64,000 bases of DNA from Martinezella multihospitum (GTDB lineage Bacteria; Pseudomonadota; Alphaproteobacteria; Rhizobiales; Rhizobiaceae). This document shows positions 35,922-44,860 of the stretch, in pieces. Each line of letters opens with the position of its first letter. The first letter of the stretch is position 1. A program made the position numbers and the translations under genes. The stretch lies in the NCBI RefSeq assembly GCF_900094585.1, contig NZ_FMAG01000006.1, positions 310,001 to 374,000 of the forward strand, in the 5' to 3' direction. Under the pieces are notes generated by a model that searched no databases, had not been told where the DNA came from, and saw nothing but the letters and a program-made list of their open reading frames with translations.

Positions 35922-35953
35922 CTGTCGCGCCCGTTCGCGGGCGCGACAGTTTT
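35922..35953 (+). terminator. Strong terminator after ugpE
   Basis: An 11-bp perfect stem CTGTCGCGCCC (35922-35932) with GGGCGCGACAG (35939-35949), followed by TTTT. Confidence 0.9.
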
Positions 35954-36470
35954 CGACAGGGAGCAACCGGCGAGCCATCCCGGCATCGGACTGATGGCCC
36001 CTACCCTAGTCCTCCAATGCAATGCCGGTCCAAGCTGGCTGCTCGCTGCCTCGATTGAGCATTCCGCTACGCACCTAGCTGCCATCAGCATTCCACCGCA
36101 GGCGAATTACCCCACCTCACGACCGAACGGCAATTGTTCAAACATCCCCGCATCTGTCGGGAGCGACTGGCCATGCGCACCTGCCGATGTTCGATTAGTG
36201 CAATTTATTGCTTGAAAAATGCATTGTGACGCTCCGCCGTTCCCTGCATTTTTCACCGACGCAATCGGATGGAGAGGCCGATTGGAGGAGTCGTCAAGCT
36301 TCCGCTCGCCGCATGTTTTTCGCCGTGATCTCGCTCCGCATCGCTGAGGTGCGGCCGGCATCAGTGACGAAGCGATGTTGCATGCGCAAATTTCCGGAGC
36401 GAACCGAAGAATTTTTCGGACGACAAGTCCAATCGCGCGAGCGTTTCAAAATTGCAAGGAGGAGGATGGA
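35954..36470. other. Region upstream of the tannase-family gene
   Basis: About 520 bp with no supported gene. It holds a perfect 11-base inverted repeat, TGAAAAATGCA (36213-36223) and TGCATTTTTCA (36245-36255), separated by 21 bases, about 215 bp before the esterase start. It could be an operator or an RNA hairpin. Confidence 0.5.
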
Positions 36471-38087
36471 ATGAGACTGTGGCATTTGACGATAGCAAAT
36501 GCGGCGTTTTTGCTGAGCGCGGGTATCAGTGCCGCTCAGGACATGCCGACACCGGAAGAAGCGCATTGCATGGCCCTGCGCGGGATGTTGATCTCGCCCG
36601 AGAAGATCGGCGAGCCGGCCCGTCGCGGCGTCGTCTATTCCGCCGATCTCGTCAAAGGTGAGCAGGCTGCAGGTGGCGGCTTCTGCAAGGTGCTCGGCGG
36701 CATCGAGCCTATCGACCCCAAGGCGCCCAATATCAATTTCCAAATCAACCTGCCGCTCGCCTGGAACGACAAGATCATCCAATACGGCGGCGGCGGATAT
36801 GACGGAACTCTGATCGAGGCGGTCAAGAACGTCTCCTTTGGATCGGACGCCGTCAAGACGCCGCTTCAGCGCGGCTATGTGACCTTCGGCAGCGATAGCG
36901 GCCACCAGTCTCCTTCCGTGCTCGACGGCAAATTTCTTCTGAACGACGAGGCGCTCGCCAATTTCGGCGGTCTCCAGATCAAGAAGACCCACGACGTTAC
37001 CATGGCCGTGGTCGAAGGTTATTACGGCCGGAAGCCGCAGAAGAGCTATGTTCAGGGCAATTCCCAAGGCGGGCACGAATCCCTGATCGCGATCCAGCGC
37101 TGGCCCGCCGATTATGACGGCGCCATCGTCACCCATCCCGCCAATCCCTTCTCCGCCCTGCAGCTCTCCGGTAACTATCTTGCCAAGGCTTTCTACAAGA
37201 ACGGTGCCTATTTGAGCCCTGCGAAAGTGGAGTTGCTCAACACGGCCGTCACCAAGGCGTGCGACAAGCTCGACGGTGTCGAAGACGGTCTCATTTCAAA
37301 TACGGCAGCGTGCGATGCGACCTTCAAGGTCGAAGATCTTCGTTGCACAAGCGGCGAGGATGAGGGCAATACCTGCCTTTCGGATGCGCAGATCGCCGTG
37401 CTGAAGACGATCAATACGCCTTACAAGTCCCCGGTCAGGCTGGAGGATGGCGTCGATGGCTTCGCCCGCTGGCCGATTTTTCAAGGGGGCGATCTCTATG
37501 GTCTCTGGGGTTTCGGCTCGTCGCCTGATGTGACGACACCGCCGACGCCATTCGCCAATTTCGGCCTGGCCGTCCTTGCCGATCCAATGATCCGTTATGC
37601 GGTCGTGCGGGATCCGAAGTTCGACACAATGACTTTCGATCCGACGAAATATGCCAAGCGGGTTGCACAGGTTTCCAGGCTGATCGATGCAAACAGCGCC
37701 GACCTCTCCGCCTTCGAAAAACGCGGCGGAAAAATGCTGCTGATGCACGGTACCATCGACTTCGCGATCTCGCCCTATAATACGGTGGCCTATTATGAGC
37801 GCGTCGTGAAGACGATGGGAGCGGAGAATACCCATAGCTTCCTGCGCTTCTATCTTGTGCCGGGCTTCGGCCATGGCAGCGGCAAGTTCATCGCCGCCTG
37901 GGACCCGTTGACCGCATTGGAGAACTGGGTGGAAAAAGGGAAAGCCCCTGAAAATCTGATCGTCAGCGATGCTGGCAAGGATGGCGCCGGTCGTACGCGG
38001 CCCATGTGCGAATATCCCTCCTACCCGAAGTACAAATCCGGCGCGACCGACCCGAGCAAGCCGGAGAATTTCGAATGCGCGAAATGA
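36471..38087 (+). CDS. Tannase/feruloyl esterase family protein
   Basis: A 538-aa secreted alpha/beta hydrolase: signal peptide about 1-22 (AAFLLSAGISAA), then the tannase fold. The nucleophile elbow is YVQGNSQGGHES (Ser198), the acid is in MHGTIDFAIS (Asp430), and the His in PGFGHGSGK (His468). The family normally has Cys-Ser and His-Cys (CS-D-HC), the two cysteines forming a disulphide; here Asn197 and Gly469 replace both. Internal cysteine-rich lid segments remain. It would hydrolyse aromatic esters of plant origin. GGAGGAGG precedes the ATG. It lies between ugpE and inverted ugpC and is convergent with ugpC. Confidence 0.85.
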   Translation: MRLWHLTIANAAFLLSAGISAAQDMPTPEEAHCMALRGMLISPEKIGEPARRGVVYSADLVKGEQAAGGGFCKVLGGIEPIDPKAPNINFQINLPLAWNDKIIQYGGGGYDGTLIEAVKNVSFGSDAVKTPLQRGYVTFGSDSGHQSPSVLDGKFLLNDEALANFGGLQIKKTHDVTMAVVEGYYGRKPQKSYVQGNSQGGHESLIAIQRWPADYDGAIVTHPANPFSALQLSGNYLAKAFYKNGAYLSPAKVELLNTAVTKACDKLDGVEDGLISNTAACDATFKVEDLRCTSGEDEGNTCLSDAQIAVLKTINTPYKSPVRLEDGVDGFARWPIFQGGDLYGLWGFGSSPDVTTPPTPFANFGLAVLADPMIRYAVVRDPKFDTMTFDPTKYAKRVAQVSRLIDANSADLSAFEKRGGKMLLMHGTIDFAISPYNTVAYYERVVKTMGAENTHSFLRFYLVPGFGHGSGKFIAAWDPLTALENWVEKGKAPENLIVSDAGKDGAGRTRPMCEYPSYPKYKSGATDPSKPENFECAK

Positions 38088-38146
38088 TCTGCCGGCGGGT
38101 TTAGGTCTGGATCGCTGCGGCAATCGATCAAACTCCGTATAAAAAA

Positions 38147-38173
38147 GCCCGGAAGTCGGGAAAACTTCCGGGC
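38147..38173 (-). terminator. Terminator after ugpC
   Basis: A 10-bp perfect stem GCCCGGAAGT (38147-38156) with ACTTCCGGGC (38164-38173). On the minus strand TTTTTTATAC follows. It may also slow transcripts arriving from the convergent esterase gene. Confidence 0.9.
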
Positions 38174-38200
38174 ACACCTACTGAAAAGTTATGTTTGAAA

Positions 38201-39313
38201 TCAGCTCGCCAGCACCTTGAGCGGCGTGACGGAGGCAACGGCATCGAGCCGCAGCCCGGTATCCTGGGCAAAGAGATGCGTGTGCTGCTGCGGCAGTTCC
38301 AGTGCTACGGACTGGCCGGTCTGGCCGGTCGTGTGATCGGCAACGGCGACGGCGAAGCTCGAACCGTTGATGTCGCAATGGATGACGCGGCCGGCACCGA
38401 GTTCTTCGACGAAATCGACCGTTGCCGGTATGGCGCCGGGCGTGCCGGCAGGAACGAGGCGTGCATGTTCCGGCCGCAGGCCGAGAGCAACCGGCTGGCC
38501 GGCATGGCGCTTGCCGATATTGGCGTCGATGGCGATGGGAATGCCGTCGAAGATGAATTGCTCGCCATTGGCCGCGAAAGTGCCTTCCAGGAAATTCATG
38601 GCCGGAGAGCCGATGAAGGAACCGACGAAGCGGGTGCGCGGCGTGTTGTAGACTTCGAGCGGTGTGCCGACCTGCTCGACATTGCCCTTGTACATGACGA
38701 CGAGCTTGTCGGCGAGCGTCATGGCCTCGACCTGATCGTGCGTCACGAAGACCGAGGTCGCCGACAGGCGCTTGTGCAGGCGGCGGATCTCGACGCGCAT
38801 CTGCACGCGCAGCTTGGCGTCGAGGTTGGAAAGCGGCTCGTCGAAAAGGAAGACCTTCGGCTCGCGGATGATGGCGCGGCCCATGGCGACGCGCTGGCGC
38901 TGACCGCCGGAAAGCTCGGCCGGCTTGCGGGCGAGGAAATCCTCGAGGCCGACGATCTTGGCGGTTTCCCTGATGCGGCGATCACGCTCTTCGCGCGGCA
39001 CGCCGGCGACCTTGAGCGCATAGCCCATGTTGGCGGCGACATCCATGTGCGGATAGAGCGCGTAGTTCTGGAAGACCATGGCGCAGCCGCGCTCGCGCGG
39101 CTCGAGTTGGTTGACCACCTTGCCGTCGATGATGATCTCGCCCGAGGTAATGTCCTCAAGGCCGGCGATCATGCGCAGCAGCGTGGACTTGCCGCAGCCG
39201 GAAGGTCCGAGGATGACGACAAATTCGCCCGATCGGAAATTCAGGTCAACGCCATGAACGACCGGATTGCGTCCATAGGCCTTGCGAACTTGTTCGATCC
39301 GGATTTCCGCCAT
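38201..39313 (-). CDS. ugpC: sn-Glycerol-3-phosphate ABC transporter ATP-binding protein
   Basis: A 370-aa ATPase of the MalK/UgpC class. Walker A GPSGCGKST (about residues 37-45), Q-loop FQNYALYPHM, signature LSGGQRQRVAMGRA (about 134-147), Walker B VFLFDEPLSNLD, switch His in VFVTHDQVEAM. The C-terminal 130 residues form the regulatory OB-type domain. The N-terminal VVHGVDLNFRSGEFVVILGP and NQLEPRERGCAMVF strongly match rhizobial UgpC. It is inverted relative to ugpBAE and 2.3 kb from it, with its own Pho-box-like site and terminator. Confidence 0.88.
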   Translation of the reverse strand: MAEIRIEQVRKAYGRNPVVHGVDLNFRSGEFVVILGPSGCGKSTLLRMIAGLEDITSGEIIIDGKVVNQLEPRERGCAMVFQNYALYPHMDVAANMGYALKVAGVPREERDRRIRETAKIVGLEDFLARKPAELSGGQRQRVAMGRAIIREPKVFLFDEPLSNLDAKLRVQMRVEIRRLHKRLSATSVFVTHDQVEAMTLADKLVVMYKGNVEQVGTPLEVYNTPRTRFVGSFIGSPAMNFLEGTFAANGEQFIFDGIPIAIDANIGKRHAGQPVALGLRPEHARLVPAGTPGAIPATVDFVEELGAGRVIHCDINGSSFAVAVADHTTGQTGQSVALELPQQHTHLFAQDTGLRLDAVASVTPLKVLAS

Positions 39314-39375
39314 TTTAATCTTCCCCGCCTGTCAATTCTGGGCCTGCCAATCGGGTGGACTGCTAGCGAATTTGC

Positions 39376-39393
39376 ATTACAGAACAGTGACAA
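39376..39393 (-). promoter_or_regulatory. PhoB-box-like site before ugpC
   Basis: On the minus strand TTGTCAC-TGTT-CTGTAAT: two 7-base half-sites with the Pho-box spacing of 11. Its near edge is 62 bp before the ugpC ATG, almost the same distance as the site before ugpB (68 bp). Confidence 0.65.
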
Positions 39394-39555
39394 GGATCCC
39401 TTATATCACAAGCGGAATCAAGATTCCCCAACGGGAGTTGCGTTCAAGGCTCCCTTATGAAACGCCCGGTAGTGGAACCATTTCGCTGGCCATGTCGTAT
39501 GCCGGTCTGGATGGCAACACGACATGCGGGAAACTAAAAGGCAAATCGATCGGCG

Positions 39556-41019
39556 ATGATCATGACGATATCGAAGACGGGGGCGAACCCCATTCTGCTG
39601 TGGTTTCGCAAGGACCTGCGTCTCGACGACAATCACGCCCTGCAAGCCGCCGCGACATCAGGCCGCCCCGTCATTCCGATCTATATTCGCGAGCCTGAAG
39701 AGGATGGCAGCGGACCGCTGGGCGGCGCACAGGAATGGTGGCTGCATCATTCGCTAGCTGCGCTGCAACTGGCTCTCGGTACGCTCAACAGCAGGCTCAC
39801 CCTTCGACAAGGCGATGCGCTGGCTGTGCTCGATAAACTTATTGCAGAGACTGGCGCCGGGGCCATCGTCTGGAACCGGCGTTACGATCCCGCCGGCATA
39901 GCGGCGGACACGCAGATCAAGAAGGCGCTACGGGACAACGGCATTGAAGCCGAAAGCTTTGCCGGCCAGCTGCTGCATGAGCCGATGCGCCTGCGCACCG
40001 GCGGCGGCAGCCATTACAAGACCTATACGCCGTTCTGGCGCGCGTTCGAGCAATCCGGCGAGCCGCCCTTTCCGATCGAGGCGCCCGAAACGCTTCCGGC
40101 TCCCAGCCATTGGCCGAAATCGGATACGCTCGATGCCTGGTCGTTGCTACCCACCAAGCCGAACTGGGCAACCGCCTTCCCGCAGATGTGGACACCGGGC
40201 GAAGCCGCGGCACAGGAGAAACTGAGGGACTTCATCGATGGCGCTGTCGACGGTTATGCGGTCGAGCGCGATTTTCCGGACAAGCCGGCAACCTCGCTGC
40301 TCTCGCCGCATCTGGCGCTCGGAGAGATTTCACCTGCCCGTATCTGGCATGCGACGCGCGGGCTGCCTGACAACATCGCCAAGGACAATGTCGTGCGCTT
40401 CCGCAAGGAGCTTGTCTGGCGCGAATTCTGCTATCATCAGCTCTTTCATTTCCCAAAACTCAGGACGGAAAACTGGAACGATCGCTACGACGGCTTCCCC
40501 TGGCTTCCCGATGCCGAGTTGCTGAGACGCTGGCAGCGCGGGCAAACCGGCTATCCGATCGTCGATGCCGGCATGCGGCAGCTTTGGCGCCATGGCTGGA
40601 TGCATAATCGCGTCCGCATGATCACCGCCTCCTTCCTGATCAAGGACCTGCTGATCGACTGGCGTGACGGCGAAGCCTGGTTTCGCGATACGCTCGTCGA
40701 TGCCGATCCGGCCGCCAATACGGCAAACTGGCAGTGGGTTGCGGGCTCCGGCGCCGATGCCTCGCCCTTCTTCCGCATCTTCAATCCGGTGCTGCAAGGC
40801 GAGAAATTCGATCCGGATGGCGGCTACGTCAGGACCTTCGTGCCGGAGCTGGCCGATCTCGACCGCAAATATATCCATCGGCCTTTCGAGGCACCTGATG
40901 ACGTGCTCAAAGGTGCGGGCATAGAACTCGGCAAGCACTATCCCCGCCCCATCATCGATCATGCCATGGCGCGGCGGTGTGCACTCGCTGCGCACGCATC
41001 GCTCAAAGATGATGGATAG
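39556..41019 (+). CDS. phrB: Deoxyribodipyrimidine photo-lyase
   Basis: A 487-aa class I CPD photolyase: FAD enzyme that uses blue light to split pyrimidine dimers. N-terminal antenna domain (ILLWFRKDLRLDDNHALQAA), then the FAD domain with TSLLSPHLALGEISPARIWH (about residues 247-266), ELVWREFCYHQLFHFP, and the FAD/DNA block MRQLWRHGWMHNRVRMITAS (about 340-359). WQWVAGSGADASPFFRIFNP includes the electron-transfer Trp region. ATG 39556 or 39562 can start it; neither has a strong binding site. Upstream it shares the ugpC promoter region, divergently. Confidence 0.93.
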   Translation: MIMTISKTGANPILLWFRKDLRLDDNHALQAAATSGRPVIPIYIREPEEDGSGPLGGAQEWWLHHSLAALQLALGTLNSRLTLRQGDALAVLDKLIAETGAGAIVWNRRYDPAGIAADTQIKKALRDNGIEAESFAGQLLHEPMRLRTGGGSHYKTYTPFWRAFEQSGEPPFPIEAPETLPAPSHWPKSDTLDAWSLLPTKPNWATAFPQMWTPGEAAAQEKLRDFIDGAVDGYAVERDFPDKPATSLLSPHLALGEISPARIWHATRGLPDNIAKDNVVRFRKELVWREFCYHQLFHFPKLRTENWNDRYDGFPWLPDAELLRRWQRGQTGYPIVDAGMRQLWRHGWMHNRVRMITASFLIKDLLIDWRDGEAWFRDTLVDADPAANTANWQWVAGSGADASPFFRIFNPVLQGEKFDPDGGYVRTFVPELADLDRKYIHRPFEAPDDVLKGAGIELGKHYPRPIIDHAMARRCALAAHASLKDDG

Positions 41020-41022
41020 GCG

Positions 41023-41853
41023 CTATTCGGCCGGATGCGCGGTTATGCGCGGCCCGACCGACCCGCGCTTGCTGCTGCTCCCGAGAAAATACCTCAGCAC
41101 CTTGAAATAGAGGCCGTAGGGAAGGAACTTCAGCAGCTTTGCCCGATAGACCATGCTCTTCGGGAAACTGATGTCGAAGGATGGAGATTTCAATCCGGCA
41201 GCAATCGCATCAGCCGCCTGCTGTGCCGACACGATATCAGCCATCTCGAACTTGTTCTGCGCGGTCAACGGCGTGTCGACATAGCCTGGGGTGATGAGCT
41301 GGATGTGAATGCCCATGCGGTCGAGCTCGAAATTCAGGCTTTCGGCCATGTTGATCAGTGCAGCCTTGCTGGCTCCGTAAGCCGCGCCGCCGGGCAGACC
41401 GCCATAACCGGCCACGGAGGATACGAGGGCAACTTGGCCATATCCCCTCGCCCGCATATGCCGCACCGCCGGAACGAGACAATTGACGACACCATGAAGA
41501 TTGACGGCGAAACTGCGCTCGAACACTTCGTGATTGAGGTCTTCCCCCCGTGCCGGCAGGTAGATGCCGGCATTCAGAACTGCCAGAGCGATGGGGCCGT
41601 GCTGGTATTCGATGGCGGCAACGGTATGCTCCATATCCTCGGCATCAGTCACGTCGCCATCGAGCACGACAATGCTGCCGGCAAGCGCACCGGCCTCTGC
41701 CTGCAGTGCCAGAAGCTTGTCGTGGCTGCGAGCCGTAACGGCGACCTTGTATCCTTCCTCGGCCAGCTTCAGCGCCAGCGCGCGGCCGATACCGGAACTG
41801 GCGCCGGTGATCCAGACCACTCCATGTTCAGGACGTGCGATGAACGGGCTCAT
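41023..41853 (-). CDS. Short-chain dehydrogenase/reductase
   Basis: A 276-aa SDR. The cofactor motif is VVWITGASSGIGRALALKLA (about residues 12-31, TGxxxGIG), the NAG motif VLNAGIY near 94, and the catalytic triad Ser in SSVAGYGG with YGASK (about 158-162). The C-terminus is basic and may be membrane-associated (YRAKLLKFLPYGLYFKVLRY). AAGGAG sets ATG 41853. It is convergent with the photolyase gene, and SDRs of this kind are often found near photolyases in proteobacteria. Substrate unknown. Confidence 0.82.
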   Translation of the reverse strand: MSPFIARPEHGVVWITGASSGIGRALALKLAEEGYKVAVTARSHDKLLALQAEAGALAGSIVVLDGDVTDAEDMEHTVAAIEYQHGPIALAVLNAGIYLPARGEDLNHEVFERSFAVNLHGVVNCLVPAVRHMRARGYGQVALVSSVAGYGGLPGGAAYGASKAALINMAESLNFELDRMGIHIQLITPGYVDTPLTAQNKFEMADIVSAQQAADAIAAGLKSPSFDISFPKSMVYRAKLLKFLPYGLYFKVLRYFLGSSSKRGSVGPRITAHPAE

Positions 41854-42148
41854 GGCTCTTCTCCTTGGCTGGCGGCCGCCTAAATCAAACGCTTCAAACA
41901 GCGACCGTCGTGGCATTTTAGAAATAGCGTATCATTGTGGCCGCTTTCGGCCGGTTTGACGGCTCGACACGGAAATCGATGTCACCAACCGGGGACTGGT
42001 GCGTCCATTGGAAAACTTCAGCCAATGATGGCTGCCAAGTCGAATTTTGCGGCGCGAACAAGGAGCAAGGAACAGAATTTCTTGCCTATGCCGCCTTGTG
42101 AAGGGAAAAGACCGTTCTTACAGTAGTTGCGAACAGAAGGCAGATTCC

Positions 42149-43189
42149 ATGACCGTCCATCCGTCCGTCCTCGAAGCAATTGGCAATACGCCGTTGATCA
42201 AGCTCAAGGGCGCCTCCGAGGCGACGGGCTCGACCATTCTCGGCAAGGCGGAATTTCTGAACCCCGGCCAGTCGGTCAAGGATCGCGCCGCTCTCTACAT
42301 CATTCGTGATGCCGAAAAGAAGGGGTTGCTGCAGCCAGGCGGCGTCATCGTGGAAGGGACCGCAGGCAATACCGGCATCGGCCTGACGCTTGTCGCCAAG
42401 GCGCTCGGCTACCGCACCGTCATCGTCATTCCTGAGACACAGAGCCAGGAAAAGAAGGACGCGCTGAAGCTGCTCGGCGCCGAACTGGTGGAAGTTCCGG
42501 CAGTCCCCTACAAGAACCCGAACAACTACGTGAAGGTTTCGGGCCGGCTTGCCGAACAGCTTGCAAAGACCGAGCCGAACGGCGCGATCTGGGCGAACCA
42601 GTTCGACAACGTCGCCAACCGTCAGGCCCATATCGAGACGACCGCCAAGGAAATCTGGGCGGATACCAATGGCAAGGTCGACGGCTTCATCTGCTCGGTC
42701 GGCTCCGGCGGCACGCTGGCAGGCGTCGCCATGGGTCTGCATGCCTTCAACAAGGACATCAAGATCGGCATTGCCGACCCGGAAGGTGCCGCGCTCTATG
42801 AATTCTACAAGAACGGCGAGCTGAAATCCTCCGGTTCCTCGATCACCGAGGGCATCGGCCAGGGCCGCATCACGGCGAACCTGGAAGGTTTCACGCCTGA
42901 TTTCGCCTATCAGGTCACGGATGCGGAAGCGCTTCCCTATGTCTTCGACCTGGTGGAGCACGAGGGCCTTTGCCTCGGCGGCTCCACGGCCATCAATATT
43001 GCCGGCGCGGTTCGTCTCGCCAAGGATCTCGGTCCTGGACATACCATCGTGACTATCCTGTGCGACTACGGCAATCGCTATCAGTCCAAGCTCTTCAATC
43101 CGGACTTTCTGAAGTCCAAGGGCTTGCCGCTGCCGGCTTATCTCGAAAAGCGGACGGATATCGCCGTCCCATACGAAACAATAGCGTGA
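42149..43189 (+). CDS. cysK: Cysteine synthase (O-acetylserine sulfhydrylase)
   Basis: A 346-aa PLP enzyme that makes cysteine from O-acetylserine and sulfide. The PLP lysine is in FLNPGQSVKDRAALY (about residues 37-51) and the substrate loop is EGTAGNTGIGL, where most CysK have TSGNTG. The phosphate-binding SVGSGGTLAG lies near 185. The protein is about 30 residues longer than E. coli CysK, with an extended C-terminus (LPAYLEKRTDIAVPYETIA). ATG 42149 fits the family start. Followed four bases later by the alanyl-tRNA editing gene, so probably co-transcribed. Confidence 0.9.
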   Translation: MTVHPSVLEAIGNTPLIKLKGASEATGSTILGKAEFLNPGQSVKDRAALYIIRDAEKKGLLQPGGVIVEGTAGNTGIGLTLVAKALGYRTVIVIPETQSQEKKDALKLLGAELVEVPAVPYKNPNNYVKVSGRLAEQLAKTEPNGAIWANQFDNVANRQAHIETTAKEIWADTNGKVDGFICSVGSGGTLAGVAMGLHAFNKDIKIGIADPEGAALYEFYKNGELKSSGSSITEGIGQGRITANLEGFTPDFAYQVTDAEALPYVFDLVEHEGLCLGGSTAINIAGAVRLAKDLGPGHTIVTILCDYGNRYQSKLFNPDFLKSKGLPLPAYLEKRTDIAVPYETIA

Positions 43190-43193
43190 TCAT

Positions 43194-43931
43194 ATGACCG
43201 TCAATGCCCTCTATCGTGACGATTTCTATCTCTCGACCGCCGAGGCAGTCGTCACCGCAATCCACGAAGATGGGGGCATCGAGCTCGATCAGACCTGCTT
43301 CTATGCCACCTCAGGTGGCCAGCCCGGCGATACGGGCTTCCTGGAGCGCGGCGACGGCTCGAGGATCGTGCTCGGCCAGACGAAGCATGGGCCGATCAAG
43401 GACATCATCATCCATGCGCCGCTTGAGGGTGAGCCGCGGCCCATCGTCGGCGAGAAGCTCGTGCTGCACATCGACTGGGCGCGCCGCTACAAGCTCATGC
43501 GCATGCATACCGCCTGCCATCTGCTCTCGGTGGTCTGCCAATATCCAATCACGGGCGCGGCAGTCGGCGAGGACGAAAGCCGGGTCGATTTCGACATGAG
43601 CGAGACGATCGACAAGGACGAGGTGACGGCCAGGATGATGGCGCTCGTCAACGAGAACCATCCGATCTTCGTCCGCTGGATCACGGACGAGGAGCTGATC
43701 GCCAATCCCGGCATCGTCAAATCCAAGAATGTGCGCCCGCCGATGGGCCTCGGCCGGGTGAGCCTCGTCTGCATCGGCGAGGATTCGGCCATCGACAGCC
43801 AACCCTGCGGCGGCACGCATGTTTCGGAGACGCAGGAAGTCGGCGCGATCCATATCGCCAAGATCGAGAAGAAGGGCAAGGAAAACCGCCGCTTCCGCAT
43901 TCGTTTCGGCGCGCCGGCGGACGAGAATTGA
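43194..43931 (+). CDS. Alanyl-tRNA editing protein (AlaX-M type)
   Basis: A 245-aa free-standing homologue of the AlaRS editing domain that removes Ser or Gly from mischarged tRNA-Ala. N-terminal glycine-rich segment ATSGGQPGDTG (about residues 39-49), zinc motif HTACH (about 103-107) and CGGTH (about 203-207). Length fits the AlaX-M form. It follows cysK by four bases and precedes the sulfurtransferase gene by 60. Confidence 0.9.
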   Translation: MTVNALYRDDFYLSTAEAVVTAIHEDGGIELDQTCFYATSGGQPGDTGFLERGDGSRIVLGQTKHGPIKDIIIHAPLEGEPRPIVGEKLVLHIDWARRYKLMRMHTACHLLSVVCQYPITGAAVGEDESRVDFDMSETIDKDEVTARMMALVNENHPIFVRWITDEELIANPGIVKSKNVRPPMGLGRVSLVCIGEDSAIDSQPCGGTHVSETQEVGAIHIAKIEKKGKENRRFRIRFGAPADEN

Positions 43932-43991
43932 CCAGGTAAGCGCCTATATCCCGATACCAAGACCAATAAACCATAGCAGGGAGAGATCATC

Positions 43992-44849
43992 ATGGCAGCG
44001 GACAAGAGCCGTTTCGTCGTATCCGCCGACTGGCTGCAAGGCGAGCTGGGCGCCAAGGATCTGCGCATCCTCGACGCATCCTTCTACCTGCCCGCCCAGA
44101 AGCGCGATGCCGATGCCGAATATGCCAGCGGCCATATTCCCGGCGCCATCCGCTTCGACCAGGACAAGATTGCAGATCATTCGACCAACCTGCCGCATAT
44201 GGTCCCCTCGCCCGAATTCTTCGCGGAGGAAGTCGGCAAGCTCGGCATCAGCGAGAGCGATCGCATCGTGATCTATGACGGTCCGGGCCTGTTTGCTTCG
44301 CCGCGCGTCTGGTGGCTGTTCCACATCGTCATGGGCGCCCCGAACGTCTTCGTGCTCGACGGCGGCCTGGATGGCTGGAAGGCGGAGGGACGGCCGCTGG
44401 AGACGGCACTCCCCGCTTTCGCGCCCGCGACCTTCAAGCCCAAGTTCAACGGCAGCCGCGTGGTTTCGCTCAACGAGATGCGCGGCATCGTCGACAGCCA
44501 TTCCCTGCAGATCGCCGATGCCCGCAGTGCCGGGCGCTTTGCCGCGACCGAGCCGGAGCCGCGCGAAGGCATGCGTTCGGGTCATATGCCGGGCGCCAGA
44601 AGCCTGCCTTCGGGTGTCTTTGCCACGAACGGCAACTTCAAGTCCCTGTCGGAGCTGCGGGAAACGATCGAGAAGGCCGGCATCGATCTCGAAAAGCCTG
44701 TGGTGACCACTTGCGGCTCCGGCATTACCGCAGCCATCATCACGCTGGCGCTCGAATCCCTCGGCCATGACAACAACAAGCTCTATGACGGCTCCTGGTC
44801 GGAATGGGGCAGCCGGGCGGATACGCCCATCGTCACTGGTCAAGATTGA
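43992..44849 (+). CDS. sseA: 3-Mercaptopyruvate sulfurtransferase
   Basis: A 285-aa protein of two rhodanese domains. The active-site loop is TCGSGITA (Cys at about residue 240), the CGSG(V/I)TA form that marks mercaptopyruvate rather than thiosulfate as donor. The N-terminal domain has the usual AEYASGHIPGAIRFDQDKIA. It joins cysK and the editing gene in a probable cysteine-linked operon. Confidence 0.93.
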   Translation: MAADKSRFVVSADWLQGELGAKDLRILDASFYLPAQKRDADAEYASGHIPGAIRFDQDKIADHSTNLPHMVPSPEFFAEEVGKLGISESDRIVIYDGPGLFASPRVWWLFHIVMGAPNVFVLDGGLDGWKAEGRPLETALPAFAPATFKPKFNGSRVVSLNEMRGIVDSHSLQIADARSAGRFAATEPEPREGMRSGHMPGARSLPSGVFATNGNFKSLSELRETIEKAGIDLEKPVVTTCGSGITAAIITLALESLGHDNNKLYDGSWSEWGSRADTPIVTGQD

Positions 44850-44860
44850 GCATCCCGACC

